Shown: positions 12,168 to 24,200 of the stretch, in pieces
Layout: each line of letters opens with the position of its first letter
How positions within the stretch are numbered: the first letter of the stretch is position 1
Assembly (NCBI RefSeq): GCF_002999335.1
Contig: NW_020312236.1
Span: 1 to 64,000 of the forward strand
Length of the DNA: 64,000 nucleotides
Direction: 5' to 3'
Source of the DNA: Cyclospora cayetanensis
Lineage: Eukaryota > Apicomplexa > Conoidasida > Eucoccidiorida > Eimeriidae
Program-made: the position numbers and the translations under genes
Notes under the pieces: model-generated
Databases searched by the model: none
The model's input: the letters and a program-made list of their open reading frames with translations, nothing else
What the model was told of the DNA's origin: nothing

Positions 12168-15100
12168 GGTAAAAAGAGTTTCTCTTAAAACTTGGACGTG
12201 TGCATAACTCCGCGGTGACGAAAGTGCTAGCACAATTCGCCGGTAGTGCTAAATCATATCTTGCTACTCCTTTCTCCCCGTGGATTATTGAGAATGCCTC
12301 ACTTAAACGCAAAGTAAAGCTGACTTAAAGAAGGACGCGAGCGAGGGATTCACGTAGATAGCAAATTGAACAGAATGATGGATAGGTAGCTCGGGAAATA
12401 AATACTACGCAGGGCTTGTAGGAAAGCAGGACGTAATGCGACGATGGCCTGACTGTCCCTTACTTACCCAAATAAAGAAGCGAAAATGCCTTTTGTGACT
12501 ATAATGCATATCTCTTCAGAGATCATACTCAAGAAGACTAAACATAATAGCATACAGCATATTGCTCATCGGGAGTTCTCACGATATTGGAGATGTTGGG
12601 GAGCCCGCTTTTTTCAGCATAATTGCAGGAACAGGCAAGATCATGGTTGCAGAGAAATACCTTAGTCGTTCTACAATTAGGGGACTGATGCCAAGTAAGG
12701 ATCCACATCGTTTTGAGTTTTGGAGCGCTATTTGAACAAGCTTGGGTTCCTGACTCTCCTAGAGAATAATCCGCACGGGCTTCCTGCTTTCCCTAAGCGC
12801 TTGTTAGCGCTATTCTCCGCGTTCGGAATTTTCGTTGTAATGTGGAAAGATCATGAGAGTGGAACAATCTGAAGGAGTGCAAATACTTCTGGTCTTGCGT
12901 GGAATAAACTGTCAGCGTGTTTCGCGTGTTAATGTGGAGCTATACCTTCCATATACAAACGATTTACTAATGGTAGAATTAGTCATTGAATGATATGATC
13001 AGAAAAAGATTGATGCAGCTACGATGAGACAAATTCGGGTGTTAGCTGCCAGAAACATGCATGCGTTAGTGAGCCTTGGGGCTGGCTTCCGGTCAAAGTC
13101 ACCTCTGAAAATTGGAAAGGCCGAGCCCCTCAGTGTGTGCAAAAGCCGTGTCAAATTTTTTTCACAGCGAGGGCAGCCAAGAGAGGATGTACAACGTGCC
13201 TTTAACTGCGAGAGGCGGCGTTAGCCATGGCCTTGTCTCGTGTTACTTATTTTTTACTGCTGCACGACTGTGTGTTTGTAAGCCCTTAAGATTGTAAGTT
13301 CCAGCATCATGGTGTGTTTAAGGAATAAGCTATGGCTAGTTTTGTAGAAAAATGCGTGTTATGCTCTGCTTGAAAGAGTCGCTGGCGGTGTGGGTTGCTT
13401 ACTGAGTTCTATGAAGTCATGGAGAGCTTGATATCTTAAAGTTGACCATATCAGCTTTCTTCAGCATAAATTCAAATAGTAGGCATTGTTTTGAAAAACC
13501 TCTCAGGAGGCTTGATGCTTGGGGCTTTGTGGAGAGCCGCTTGAGCTGACCCACATATTCGCGCAGTATTAGGTTCCCACTGGTACTCGGAGCCCGGAGC
13601 AAGTCATTTGCACCTCACAATGAAAAGTGTGAACAGCGTGTTAAGGGCACTACTTCGTTTGCATCTTTTCATTTGTATCATGGGGACAAGTAAGCAATGA
13701 GTGAAGACCTAGGAAAGCTTGTCATATTTCAGGGCATTTTGCACCGGAGATCCTAATGGATACGCTATGAGCACTTCGTGGAGTAAAGCCAAGAAAGTAT
13801 AAAGCACCGGACACCGACTAAGAAATTAAAAGGGTAGCAGCGTGCATGGCTACCTACGACTGTTGCGGAAACTGCGCATGCCATTCCATGAGCGTGTTTC
13901 ATCCTATTTTGAGGAGACTCTGGGCCTAGCAGCAATTCACCAGCTATAGCTCTTCGGAGAGTGAGCTGTTGACGGGGGCTAAAATGTGCTGTGCACTGGC
14001 TTTTGGCGTTCTCGGTGTGGGTTGTGAGGACGGCTATTCGGACCACTAATGGTGTCGCGAAGCCACTTCTGACTATTTAAGCACTAGAATTCCATTTAAA
14101 AAGCGGGCTTTCTCCGGCTGCTGTGTATCGTTCACCGTAGACTGCATGCGAGGTCCGGCTGATAGCCGTCGGATCCATAAGTTCTACATGCCGACTTGGC
14201 TCTTCGTTCTAAGTTAACGAGGAGAGAACTGCGTTCCTTTGCTGCTACACCCTGGCCTTCTATTGTCTGTGGAAGTCCCACCGGTCGGTTGTTATTTGCA
14301 GAGCCGCTGTCCATCCTGTCCCCAGAAACGCGGCGTTCTCCACAAATCTGTGTTAAGTAAGCAGTAGACCAGCTACTAGTCTAGGGCACGGCTTCTACAT
14401 ACCAAAGTCTGTTGCTTTACGAGATACCGGTCTTCGAGAACATTCATCTGCTTCTGCTTAACCAGTTCCCCCAAAGTTTATTGTTAAGATGATTTTGGCA
14501 TAGACCGATGATCTGAACATGTACAAACTCTTGAACTGTGATGGCACCAGGAGGCAAATAGCTTCTTTATATAAATAATGTCAGCAATGAAGTTTTTGTT
14601 TCTCTAATACATGTGTTGCAAAAAACATTTGTTTCTTCTATCTAAGGGTACGAAGCGCGGGACATCGCCAACCAACAAATGACATTCGCGAGCAGTCGTC
14701 CTTCCTCACTAATTTTTAGCTTTTTTGGCTGCCATATTCTCAGCGAGGCATCTACTAACATTTTATGGCCGAAGAATTAGGCTACGCTTTCAAATGTGGA
14801 GCTACCGTTGCCATATGAGCTTGCACGTTGTCCTCTGCCGCCCCAACAGGCATCCCACTGACCTCATATTCCATTGCCAAATAGCGTTTCTGTCAGAGTG
14901 GTGCCAAAAAGCCGATTACTGAGTTCTTGAGCGCCTTGATCAAATCCATATAATTGCTGTGAGGAAACATGGCACGCTTCTGCCTTCACAGCCAATGGAT
15001 CACCCTGAAACAGCCACAGGAAACCATAGAGTTGTACATGAGAGAAATTATCAGTGTCAATCTAGAAGGCCTTCGCTGTTTCCCTGTTATTGATCCTTAG

Positions 15101-16843
15101 GGCTAGGGCATGACGGGAAAGAGAAATTGTATGTGCGCGCGTTGCTGCATCCTCGAAACACTCTCAGAACCTACTGCGAGTTACGCGTAAAACGCACCGA
15201 GCACTCACAGACACCACTAGCTTTTTTCAATTGAACCCAGACTTCCCTGCAACAAAATGAGACGTAATCGCATCCGAATCAGGCAGCGATCAGTCGAGTA
15301 ATCCTTATTTATACATAGCTAGTGTAATATGAAGTGCCTGAGCTGAGTACAGCCAGTACACGCCTGGCTCCTTTATTGTGCCCTGATATGTTTAGAATCA
15401 TCGTCCCAGTCGTTGAAGCACTTTGCGTGCTGGGATACAGGTGGCTTGCTTTCCTATCCCTGACAGTAGGCTTGTAAGTCATCCCTCTAAGTCCTACAGC
15501 AGAGTACAATGGAGCCTGGCGAGCACCTCGAGCATTTAATGTGCAGACTCCTGCTTGTACACTCTAGCCAAAACAGACATAGTTCAAGTTTTGCCTTATA
15601 GCATGCCTTTACACCCTTCAAGACGTAAAACCAAAGGGTCTCACAGGAAGCCTGGCGCGTCGAGAGCGTGAGACTGCAAGGGCCGTTGCCCCACAGCTCT
15701 TTTGGCCACCAGGTCATGTAGCGTTGCAACAAGCCATACTATATGGTGGCTGGTCTTCATATTTCACCAACATAGCACATTCGAATCAACTCTAGTAAAT
15801 TGCATGCTATATTTGGTTATCAGCCAAACATTAACTTATCGTTGGATTTGGCGTTGGCGTTGAAACCCACTACTCGAAGGCTCCCCAGGGAACTTCTTTC
15901 TGCAGCAGAAAAATAGTGTAGGCAGGTAAGAGCACGCCTAGGTACAAGTAGCTCACTTACGGCTATGATTATAGTAAATAGTTCACTACGGTGAATGTAA
16001 CTGCTTTTATTATCTTAAATCGCAGGAAACAGCTCAGATTTTTGTTGCTTGATCATTCGTCGACCTCGCTTACCGTTCAGCTTGCTTACATTGTTCACCG
16101 TAGCCATCGGACACAAATGCAAATATAGCACGGTCTGAAACAATATCGTTCCTTACAATTATTCTAGGCAGGCAAAAGCCTTTTCTACCAGTGCACAGCC
16201 ATGCATCTGTAAAGCAGCTTCTTTGGGGGCCGAGCTCACTTTTGGCCTAAGGGCGTACGTCGCCTTGGGGCGCGCGTCTTCTGGTACGAGGAAAGATGGT
16301 GGAAGGGTGATTATTTTGTAGCTCATTATACCATCGACTGAGAGAGAAATTGCTGTGTACTATAATGACGGTATACAACTGACTTTACTTTTCATATTAA
16401 TTGTGATGATTTGCACATAAGCATTTTGTTGACAATTGATAACCACACAAGAACAACATCATATTTAAGTAAGGATTCATAGACTTAAGCGAGAGATCAT
16501 GGATCAGGACATACTGCCACATGAGGTAAGATTAGGCTCGATAAAGGACACTGAAACCTGCAATCATGAAAGACTCAGCTGATCGGTACCCCTTCGATGC
16601 ATGGCACGCATAACTCTACAAGCAGTGCCACACAGAAACAATGCAGTGCATGGTTTCATCTGACAATTCAGTGTATTTATAAGGGTCCATAGCTAGCATT
16701 GATATAAGCTAGCAATGACCGGTTGTGGCAAGCTTGTACGTCCCTACATCAAGGCATGTAGTGCCGAAAGTGTCATAAGTTTTGCACTATCCATCCTCAC
16801 GATATATTTAAAAATGTCCAGTAAGGCCGCAAAGAAAATCAAG
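12168..16843. other. intergenic stretch, nothing supported
   Basis: Open frames here are short (under about 95 codons) and carry no recognisable motif. The segment holds the upstream region of the 9968-12167 gene and the 3' flank of the cyclase gene. Both flanking genes are on the minus strand, so this interval separates the cyclase stop from the next gene's start. No RNA gene or repeat array was noticed. Confidence 0.45.
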
Positions 16844-19666
16844 CTATTTTTCAATGAGCTCGCGGAATCCTGCCCAGTCCTCTGGTGCAACGTAGTTTTT
16901 GGTACTCATGAAATGCAGGAGCACAGTAGACGGACCGTCTTCTACACCTAGCATATACTGTGTACGGACAAATATTTCCCTCGCGGTATACCACTCACCA
17001 GCCTCATAGTGTCTGAAGCCTGAGCGAAATGTACCCAAAAACTCTTTAGTCAAATGTTCACGCATTGAAACGATATCGGGATCAGTCTCGAACATTGCGG
17101 ATATCGATGTACGACTGGACCATAGTTTATGCTTTTCGCGAAGCCGCTGTTGTCTTTGAAGGAAAACAGTGTTTTTGGAGGTAACAGTTACGGGATTTCT
17201 TGCTGGAACTTGCAGTCTTCCGGGATCTAAGTCAACGGTGTAGAGACCTAGTGGCACCTTTGAGCCCTTCACGGTTGCCCGATCTATTTGACGACAATAC
17301 GTCTGTGTCTGTGGAGACATAATGTCGTAGAGGTCAGATGATATGAGGATTGACACTCCATATTGCTTTGTTGCTGCTTCTAGCCTGGACGCCATGTTGA
17401 CATTTGGAGACAAATAAGATGCGTCTATTTTGTATTCTGATCCAATCGCGCCCTCAATGGCCCAGCCTACATGGAGTCCAAACCCCATTTTAACCTTCCA
17501 ACCCGTTCCCATCCGTTCAATAATTTCTGGGATGTCTCTGTATTCCGACAAAGTGTACGACTTGTTGATTCCCGCCACAACTTTGACGAACGACATCAAG
17601 GCCATGTCTGCCAGTTTATTGCTTGTGACAGTGTCAATGATCTGCTCTTTCACCCCGTCTGCAATCTCCCTTTCTGGAAACTTCCAAACAAGGAGAAATG
17701 CGTCCCCAATATTTTTGTTTGCGCTCCCTGAGAACTGGTCCACGGTGCCATGTACGATCTCTGCGATCTGATTAACAAATACCATAACTTTCTCCTTCAA
17801 GATCTCCGTTGCATCTGTAAAATTTCTTATATCGCAAAATCCAAATATTGCTTCCATTTTGCGCCCCTCTATCATTGCGTTGATGTTGCCATCTGCAGTA
17901 TGCATATTTTTGGCAATTATTTCCGCCCCAGCTTCTCCAAAGCCTAGCGCTAGCAGGCCGCCAATCTTTATAATCGTTTTTTCCAAGATGGCTGTTTCGT
18001 AATTTTCTTTTTGTATCTTGGTAGCCTTACCTCCTATTAAAGTTTTCAAAACCTGCAGTGGGTCGCCTGTTGCGCTGTCTGCTCTTTCTTCAGCCTGAGC
18101 TTCATCTCCTTCTGCATTCATATTGGTAGCAGCAAGGGGGTTATTTCTAATTTTGTTCATCTTCGTAATCATTCGCTCTATTGGTCGTAAAATCAGCGTG
18201 TTGATGTCATGGTTGATCGCCACTGTTCCAATAACCATAGTCAGACAGACGAACACCGTTTTGAGGATGCTCAGGGCAGATTCCAGGTGAGATAGTTCGC
18301 GCTTATCGTACACAGCCTTGAAGACTACGATATTTTCATCAACACAAGAAGATGCCTTCTGTGTTTCTAAAGGCCCTGCAACTTCTTCTGAGGGCCCCGT
18401 ACAAAATGCTGAGGATATAAATTCCCTTTCACTTGGCCTCAACGAGTCGACCGATTCCAGTTCGTCGGTAAGCATTGTGCCGTTTATTGCAGTGGCCAGT
18501 AACAGATTAGTAGCGCGATCAGGAGGCAGCTCCAACGGGTGGTCACAGCTCTTGAACCCTAGACAAGCAAGGTCCACGAAAACTCGACCAGCTGACTCAG
18601 TTACATGGGAAAGCGGCAGGGGTAGTTCCATGTAAACTAAAGACGCCGGGTTTACTTCCCCTTGGACGTATCCTAGTCCGTTTTTTCGGTGGTAGTTGAT
18701 ATAATAAATTACATTCGAGGAATACATCCTCCACCAGGGAGCCGTATTGTACCGCTTTGCGGCTGTGGCAGACTCCGCAACACTGTCTAGTCCTGATTGT
18801 TCAGAGCTTGTACGCGAAACATATTGTTCTTCAGACAAAAATGGCAGCACAATGGTCATCGCAAGGATAATATATATAACTTTCCTAGTAGTCCTGTCAG
18901 TAAGCTCTTTTCCGATTTTGCTGTCATATTCGGCACCATCGTCAGTAGGGTCCGCTTCTTCTTCTATAACGACATCGTCAGGTGCGCGGTCACCAGGCTC
19001 CAGAAACATGTCTTGCTGTATAGGAGACTCGTCTTTTACTTGAAAGCGCAGCGCCAGGGTTTTGTATAGCTTTGCTACTCTGATTAGTCGAACTAAGCGG
19101 ATCACCCTAAGCACCCTAGCCACCTGGGAGCCTGCCTTTCCAGCACGAGACACCTGCATTACATCGTTAGACGCCACGTCTGAGTTCTCTTCGACTACCA
19201 GGTACATTTCGTAGTATGTCCATGATAAATCTAGAACGAGTGTTCCGGTTGAAACCAAATCAAACCAGAAAAACGTGTGCCACGTGTAATTGTCCTTGCC
19301 TACGCAGCTAACGAAGATTTCCGCGGCAAATATAACCAAGCAGAGGATAGCAATTATGTCGAATGGCAAGTCAGCACTCACCGGCGTAGCCCACAGTTTT
19401 ATATCATTGCCGAATAGAGCATAAATAGTGGCAACCGTTGTTATTAACTCTGTAGTTTGATGAAGTGCAATGAAAGTGCAACATGACACGAAGGCTGATC
19501 CACTTTGCCCAGCCTTCTTTGTAGAGGCAACGGAACTGTGCCGCTGCTGCCTGTCCATTTCTAAAGCGCATAAATGACATCGGTTTCGAAGGTTGCCACT
19601 CCCTGTCGCGCTTTGCTTTTTACTCGGAGGAAGCGTGATATGTAGACCCTTCGTTGATTCATGCAA
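16844..19666 (-). CDS. voltage-sensor-domain adenylyl cyclase (ACalpha-like)
   Basis: Class III nucleotide cyclase of 940 residues in one uninterrupted exon. It makes cAMP from ATP at a membrane. Four N-terminal hydrophobic segments (about 61-86, 101-121, 131-157, 183-200) form a voltage-sensor-like module. The fourth has a basic residue every third position (R184, R187, R190, R193, R196, K199), as in S4 helices. A fifth segment (262-278), an ectodomain of about 180 residues and a sixth segment (464-486) follow, then the catalytic domain (about 595-815). Metal-binding Asp residues lie in FCDIRNFT (D612) and NKNIGDAF (D655); transition-state Asn and Arg are N757 and R761 in NVNMASR. The purine-contact positions look like K651 and S750, which favours ATP over GTP. 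The C-terminal tail ends DWAGFRELIEK, as is usual in the family, so the protein appears complete. The start is the first ATG of the frame. The gene is divergent from the LRR gene at 20341. The lack of introns is unusual beside its intron-rich neighbours. Confidence 0.93.
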   Translation of the reverse strand: MHESTKGLHITLPPSKKQSATGSGNLRNRCHLCALEMDRQQRHSSVASTKKAGQSGSAFVSCCTFIALHQTTELITTVATIYALFGNDIKLWATPVSADLPFDIIAILCLVIFAAEIFVSCVGKDNYTWHTFFWFDLVSTGTLVLDLSWTYYEMYLVVEENSDVASNDVMQVSRAGKAGSQVARVLRVIRLVRLIRVAKLYKTLALRFQVKDESPIQQDMFLEPGDRAPDDVVIEEEADPTDDGAEYDSKIGKELTDRTTRKVIYIILAMTIVLPFLSEEQYVSRTSSEQSGLDSVAESATAAKRYNTAPWWRMYSSNVIYYINYHRKNGLGYVQGEVNPASLVYMELPLPLSHVTESAGRVFVDLACLGFKSCDHPLELPPDRATNLLLATAINGTMLTDELESVDSLRPSEREFISSAFCTGPSEEVAGPLETQKASSCVDENIVVFKAVYDKRELSHLESALSILKTVFVCLTMVIGTVAINHDINTLILRPIERMITKMNKIRNNPLAATNMNAEGDEAQAEERADSATGDPLQVLKTLIGGKATKIQKENYETAILEKTIIKIGGLLALGFGEAGAEIIAKNMHTADGNINAMIEGRKMEAIFGFCDIRNFTDATEILKEKVMVFVNQIAEIVHGTVDQFSGSANKNIGDAFLLVWKFPEREIADGVKEQIIDTVTSNKLADMALMSFVKVVAGINKSYTLSEYRDIPEIIERMGTGWKVKMGFGLHVGWAIEGAIGSEYKIDASYLSPNVNMASRLEAATKQYGVSILISSDLYDIMSPQTQTYCRQIDRATVKGSKVPLGLYTVDLDPGRLQVPARNPVTVTSKNTVFLQRQQRLREKHKLWSSRTSISAMFETDPDIVSMREHLTKEFLGTFRSGFRHYEAGEWYTAREIFVRTQYMLGVEDGPSTVLLHFMSTKNYVAPEDWAGFRELIEK

Positions 19667-20340
19667 CCTACGGCAAGTGGTGAAATATCTTTGCAGTTGA
19701 TATAGCTGTGTTGAAGTGTTTTACGTGCAATGGAAAACTGACATGCTCTACGTGATACTGTAGCTACGCGTCATACAATGTGGTGGTGATGTAACACACT
19801 CTAGATGCTAAGTTTACACTAACAAATATGTGCGTTGGCATTTCAAACCAGAGTAGCTCTGTTCTAGAAGGACCTTGGGGCTGCCCGCCAGATGTATGCA
19901 TGCCTAAGCAAAAAACGGGGCTCCTCAAGAGTCGCATGCATCTAAAACATTATATTTAGCAAGACAACGAACGGCGCACTTTGTTTTTACTGTATCTGGA
20001 AATTTCGAGATCGAGAAAACGAAAATTTTCGAGTGCTACAAGAAGATGCAGTCTATCCTCTATTTGTCCTTCAAAGACGCGTCTCGTAGAAGCCAGTGCA
20101 CTCTCCTACCCTATTGCTTGGCGTTAAACACCAAGGAAATCTTAGAAGAAACAGTGAAAATGAGCTAAATTTATAAATCTTGATTATTCTGAAGACAAAG
20201 CCCCACATGTTTATGCATCCATCATGCATACAAAGAAGGGAGCGCAGTAAAGGCAATTTATTTCGCCTTGTGGCCGCCACAGACATCCTGATAACCGGGT
20301 CTGCAGTAAAGGGTGCAAAGGGTTTTTCGCTGTAGCAGGC
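19667..20340. promoter_or_regulatory. shared divergent intergenic region (cyclase / LRR gene)
   Basis: These 674 bases separate the start codons of the minus-strand cyclase and the plus-strand LRR gene, so both 5' flanks and probably both promoters lie here. No core promoter motif can be named with confidence. Both coding sequences are single exons, which makes the two start positions relatively secure unless non-coding 5' exons exist. Co-regulation is an inference from the arrangement only. Confidence 0.4.
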
Positions 20341-21207
20341 ATGAGAAAGGAAGAAAAGGCTAAGGAGGGCGGCAAAACGTCTGGTGCAGCAGATGCAGAA
20401 GTTGCACTGAATGGTGAAGTACTTAATAGGGCGCTTAGGGATGTCTCGCGCACCGTGGACGGAAGTGGCTATGCATTCACTAGACTGATTTGCTGTGGAA
20501 AGGGAGTAACCAGTTTACCAGATGCTCTGCAACACTACGTGCACCTCAGATATATTGATATATCAGGTAACAAAATAAGCAATCTTACTGCGTTCTCAAG
20601 ACTGCCGAATCTTCTTTCCCTGAATGCAGCAGAGAACAATATTGAAGATGTGTCGTGTCTAGCGAGCCCAGGGGCGCTCCCATACCTGTCGCTTCTTAAC
20701 CTTAGTAACAACAGGATAAGTAAAGCCCCTACCCTGCCACTTCAGCGGCTCACGCGTCTATCACTCGATGCAAACCCCATAACCACTTTAACGGGGTTTG
20801 TGTATCCCCCCTCACTTACTCATTTAAGCCTTAGAGGAACACCCTTAGAGAGTTTAGACTGCTTACCGCTTTCAGACACCCTAACTTCACTATATCTGTC
20901 GCATACGCGGATACAGCAGCTGCTTCCACTGGAAAAGTTCCCCCAAATTAAAACCCTGGACCTCGAAGGTTGCGCTCTTCCTTCTGAGCAACTAAAGGTT
21001 CTCGTTTCTCTCCCTATGCTTAAAGAAGTGTGCCTTTCCCCTCTGGGCACCAGTGCTGGAGACGACCAGTTTAGGTCTGAAATATTAAAGGTCCTTCCAC
21101 GTCTTCAATGGATTAATGGCCGGGAGGTTACCTCTGATGAGCTAACGGCAGCAACGACGCCATGCGAAACGAATGTGCAGGAGGAAATGGGACTGGATCA
21201 GCCGTAA
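20341..21207 (+). CDS. leucine-rich-repeat protein, SDS22/LRRC23-like
   Basis: Single-exon gene for 288 residues. After a basic N-terminus, about eight LRRs of the 20-24-residue SDS22 type run from roughly residue 47 to 261, seen as LRYIDISGNKIS, LLSLNAAENNIE, LSLLNLSNNRIS, LTRLSLDANPIT, LTHLSLRGTPLE, LTSLYLSHTRIQ and IKTLDLEGCAL. It closes with a cap-like end, LPRLQWINGREV, typical of LRR-cap motifs. The string LLSLNAAENN and the overall length recall LRRC23, a radial-spoke protein of motile cilia, but SDS22-type repeats are widespread, so the axonemal assignment is tentative. LRR proteins of this class act as protein-binding scaffolds. The ATG at 20341 is used because it is the first in the frame; the frame stays open a little further upstream. 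It shares a 674-base upstream interval with the divergent cyclase gene. Confidence 0.85.
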   Translation: MRKEEKAKEGGKTSGAADAEVALNGEVLNRALRDVSRTVDGSGYAFTRLICCGKGVTSLPDALQHYVHLRYIDISGNKISNLTAFSRLPNLLSLNAAENNIEDVSCLASPGALPYLSLLNLSNNRISKAPTLPLQRLTRLSLDANPITTLTGFVYPPSLTHLSLRGTPLESLDCLPLSDTLTSLYLSHTRIQQLLPLEKFPQIKTLDLEGCALPSEQLKVLVSLPMLKEVCLSPLGTSAGDDQFRSEILKVLPRLQWINGREVTSDELTAATTPCETNVQEEMGLDQP

Positions 21208-24200
21208 TAGCAGGGGCTTCAGGCACACGTGAAGCAAGCAAGTTGTAGCTTACGAAGAGTAGGACAAACGCAATTGTGGAGGAAGATTTTCAATGCGCTC
21301 TTCTAAAGACAGCCTCTCCGCAGCACGAGTCCTTAAATCAGTGGTCAACCCAGTACCGGCGGCTTCCTACTGCTAGTAAGCGACCCAAAAAAGCGGCTCA
21401 GGCCACAAATGGTTGAGTGTAGCAAGAATAGTGGGTTTGTCATTTTGTTGGTGTAATAAGCACACCTTTCGGTGATGGGTCCGACAAAAGCAATACGTTT
21501 CGCTGCCATGCTTCTGGCTTGCCAGCCCTGAGATGATTGAAGCTATCATACAGTACAAGCTATTTGTCCTTTAGATCCGCGGTCTACTCAAGATTGAGCT
21601 ATGGGTGAAAACCAAGAAGGAAGTACAATATTTATCTTTTTAGTTGAGGAAAACGTTTGTAGATACGCTAGAATAGCACAACACGCAAAACTTGACAAGA
21701 GTGCCTGCTTTCAGAATTATGGAACTACGCTACTAGCCTGAGCATCACAAATGCCAGAGGCCACACATATACGCTAGGTAGTAAGCTAGGTATCATCAAT
21801 GACTAGCTGCGCATATCTGAACCTACAAAATATCTTCTTGAGCTGAAGCTCGCTGATGCGCCTTCGTTCGGTCTCAAACTGCCTTACCGCGACGCCATAG
21901 TAAGTTTCTCTTATTTAGTAAAGTGACCCTACAATAGCCACTCCAGCTGCTTTCTCTACTGATGATTGCACGCCTTAAGCATTATACTTGAAAATGAAAA
22001 CCTTTGTAGGAGCTTTGGCAGAGAGGGCGCTTAGCCCTGAAAGGATAGGGCAGGTGTGTGGCTGCCTGCACCAAAGGCTTATTAGGAGGTCACGTCACTA
22101 TAACACTTAGGAACATTATTATTTTAAACTATGTTGCATTTTCATACAGCTCGTCACAGTGGTCAAGAGTGGCACTAAGCTGAACAACGGAAGGCTTGCA
22201 GAGCGAGCAGGCAGCAATACACCAATTTTCAGCAAGGCTTTTGTGGCTCGTGCGATACCAGAGCTGATTGAGACAGTGTGAAAGATTAGTCTTCAGGCTT
22301 TAACTTAGTTTTTATGAACACTGCACCGAGCAGCCTTGGTATACGGCCCTACATTTTCTGACTTTTGACCGTGCATACAGTTGGCTGCTCCTTTGGAGCA
22401 CTGATTAGCTCCTCGTAACACAGGATCTTCACATTCGGGCTAAGCGTGGCGGTGTACCCACCACAAAAATAGCTTTGATGCAAGTTGTGCAGGTGGCCGC
22501 GCTTGAATTTCTTCTATTTCCGTGTTCGCAACTGCCAAGCCGGGGCCCTTTGTGGTCCGTAAGTGTGGGGTGCAGCACCAAGTTACATGAATGAAATTAG
22601 CGATTTGTGAGAAATTTATGAATCATAGCCTATGAAGCAGAAGCCCTGGTCCAGAGGGATCACGAAACCCCCTAGAAACAAGGCTTAGTCCCAATGGTAG
22701 CCTGAATACCTGTCCATGCCACGCTCCATATTAGCATTCACATCAGGTCCTACGCAGAAGGGATCTATTAACGGCAACTCGTTTTCCAAATGGCCATATC
22801 TGCGGGTCTGCTGCTGAGCGGAAAGTTATTTGCGCTAAAGTTACGCACAGACTTTGTAACGCTCCATGTACGACCTTGGTGGGAAGGGACCAAATCCAGT
22901 ATTTGCTCAAAAAAAAGTTGCTGAGTGTTCTTCTCAAATCAACTCCTCCTTTCGGTGTCCTCACCCATCAAGGCTCCGACATGAGGAGCAAGGGACAGCG
23001 AGGAATAGAGCTGCTGCGCTTTCGAAACAGTCTGAGTATGCACAGCCAATTGCACACCACAGCTAGTTCACACACGTAAAGTACTTATACTCATCTCCGG
23101 AGCTATGTATATGCCGCAACGAAAGCGACATCGGAACAGACGGGCCAATTGATAAGCTCTGTACAAATGTGTAGTTCAATACAGATTTTGTACGAGATGG
23201 GGCCTAGAGGTACCTTAGCCTCGGTTTATCTACTGCCCAGTTTAAAACGCTCCGCATAAATTTCTACATCTGTCCAACCAATCCAGCTTCGGAAAGAACA
23301 GTGCGACAATCTGTCGTTTTGCCATTCCGCAGGCAAAAAAGCGAAATCTGAATGCAAGGAACAGCGGCAAAGTAGGCGTACACTCGTGAACAGAACCAGG
23401 AGGGAAGAAAGATAGACGCTAGCCAACAACGAACAATAGACCAAACCAACACGACTGTGGCGGTGCGCTCCCTCGAGCGCTTCAGTGGGCTGCAATGTAT
23501 TAGTGACCTAGTATAGGACAAGAGAAGGGAAACAAAACGCATAAAAGGAAAGCAATATACATGATAGTTTAGTAGCACCTCCCCGCCTCAGAGCACTACC
23601 TGCATTCCAACACAATCACTGCATGCAGCACAGTTGATTTCTGTGCCCTAGAGGAGACAAGAAAAAGTGTGAAGCGAGATACTTGCTGGCGCCTGAGCAC
23701 AGCTCTAATGGCTGATAATGCTCCAGATATAGTTGAGAAACTTTCAAGCAACAACCGCAGACGAACCCCGGTTATCAGAATCAGAGCATGCCCGAGGGAA
23801 GGACGCCTAGTTTCGTACATAGCGACTACCGTCAAGAACTACAGAAAGCTTCATATTTTTTTGCAGACATAGAGCACACAGCTCCTCTATAAGCCACTCA
23901 TACCGGCAGTAGTGCAGTTCTTAGTCCAGTAATGGCTCTATGCGCCAGCCGTGCAGGTGGCCGTGCTCCAGCCTGGTTTGTCCGCTTAACCATTGTGAAA
24001 GCTGTTAGATGATCTACCACAATAGTAGTCTCTGGCCGCTTCGTTCTTAGCTGACAGCGCGCTCTAAGCACTAATAGCTAAGGAACAAGGGGCTTCGCGC
24101 GCCCACAGTCTACAAGGGCCCTCAGCCCCTAAGATGAGTGCAATGTAGTGATTCAGTGATTATGAGCGAGGAAGCCTTTCTAGACTGTGTCATAATTCCA

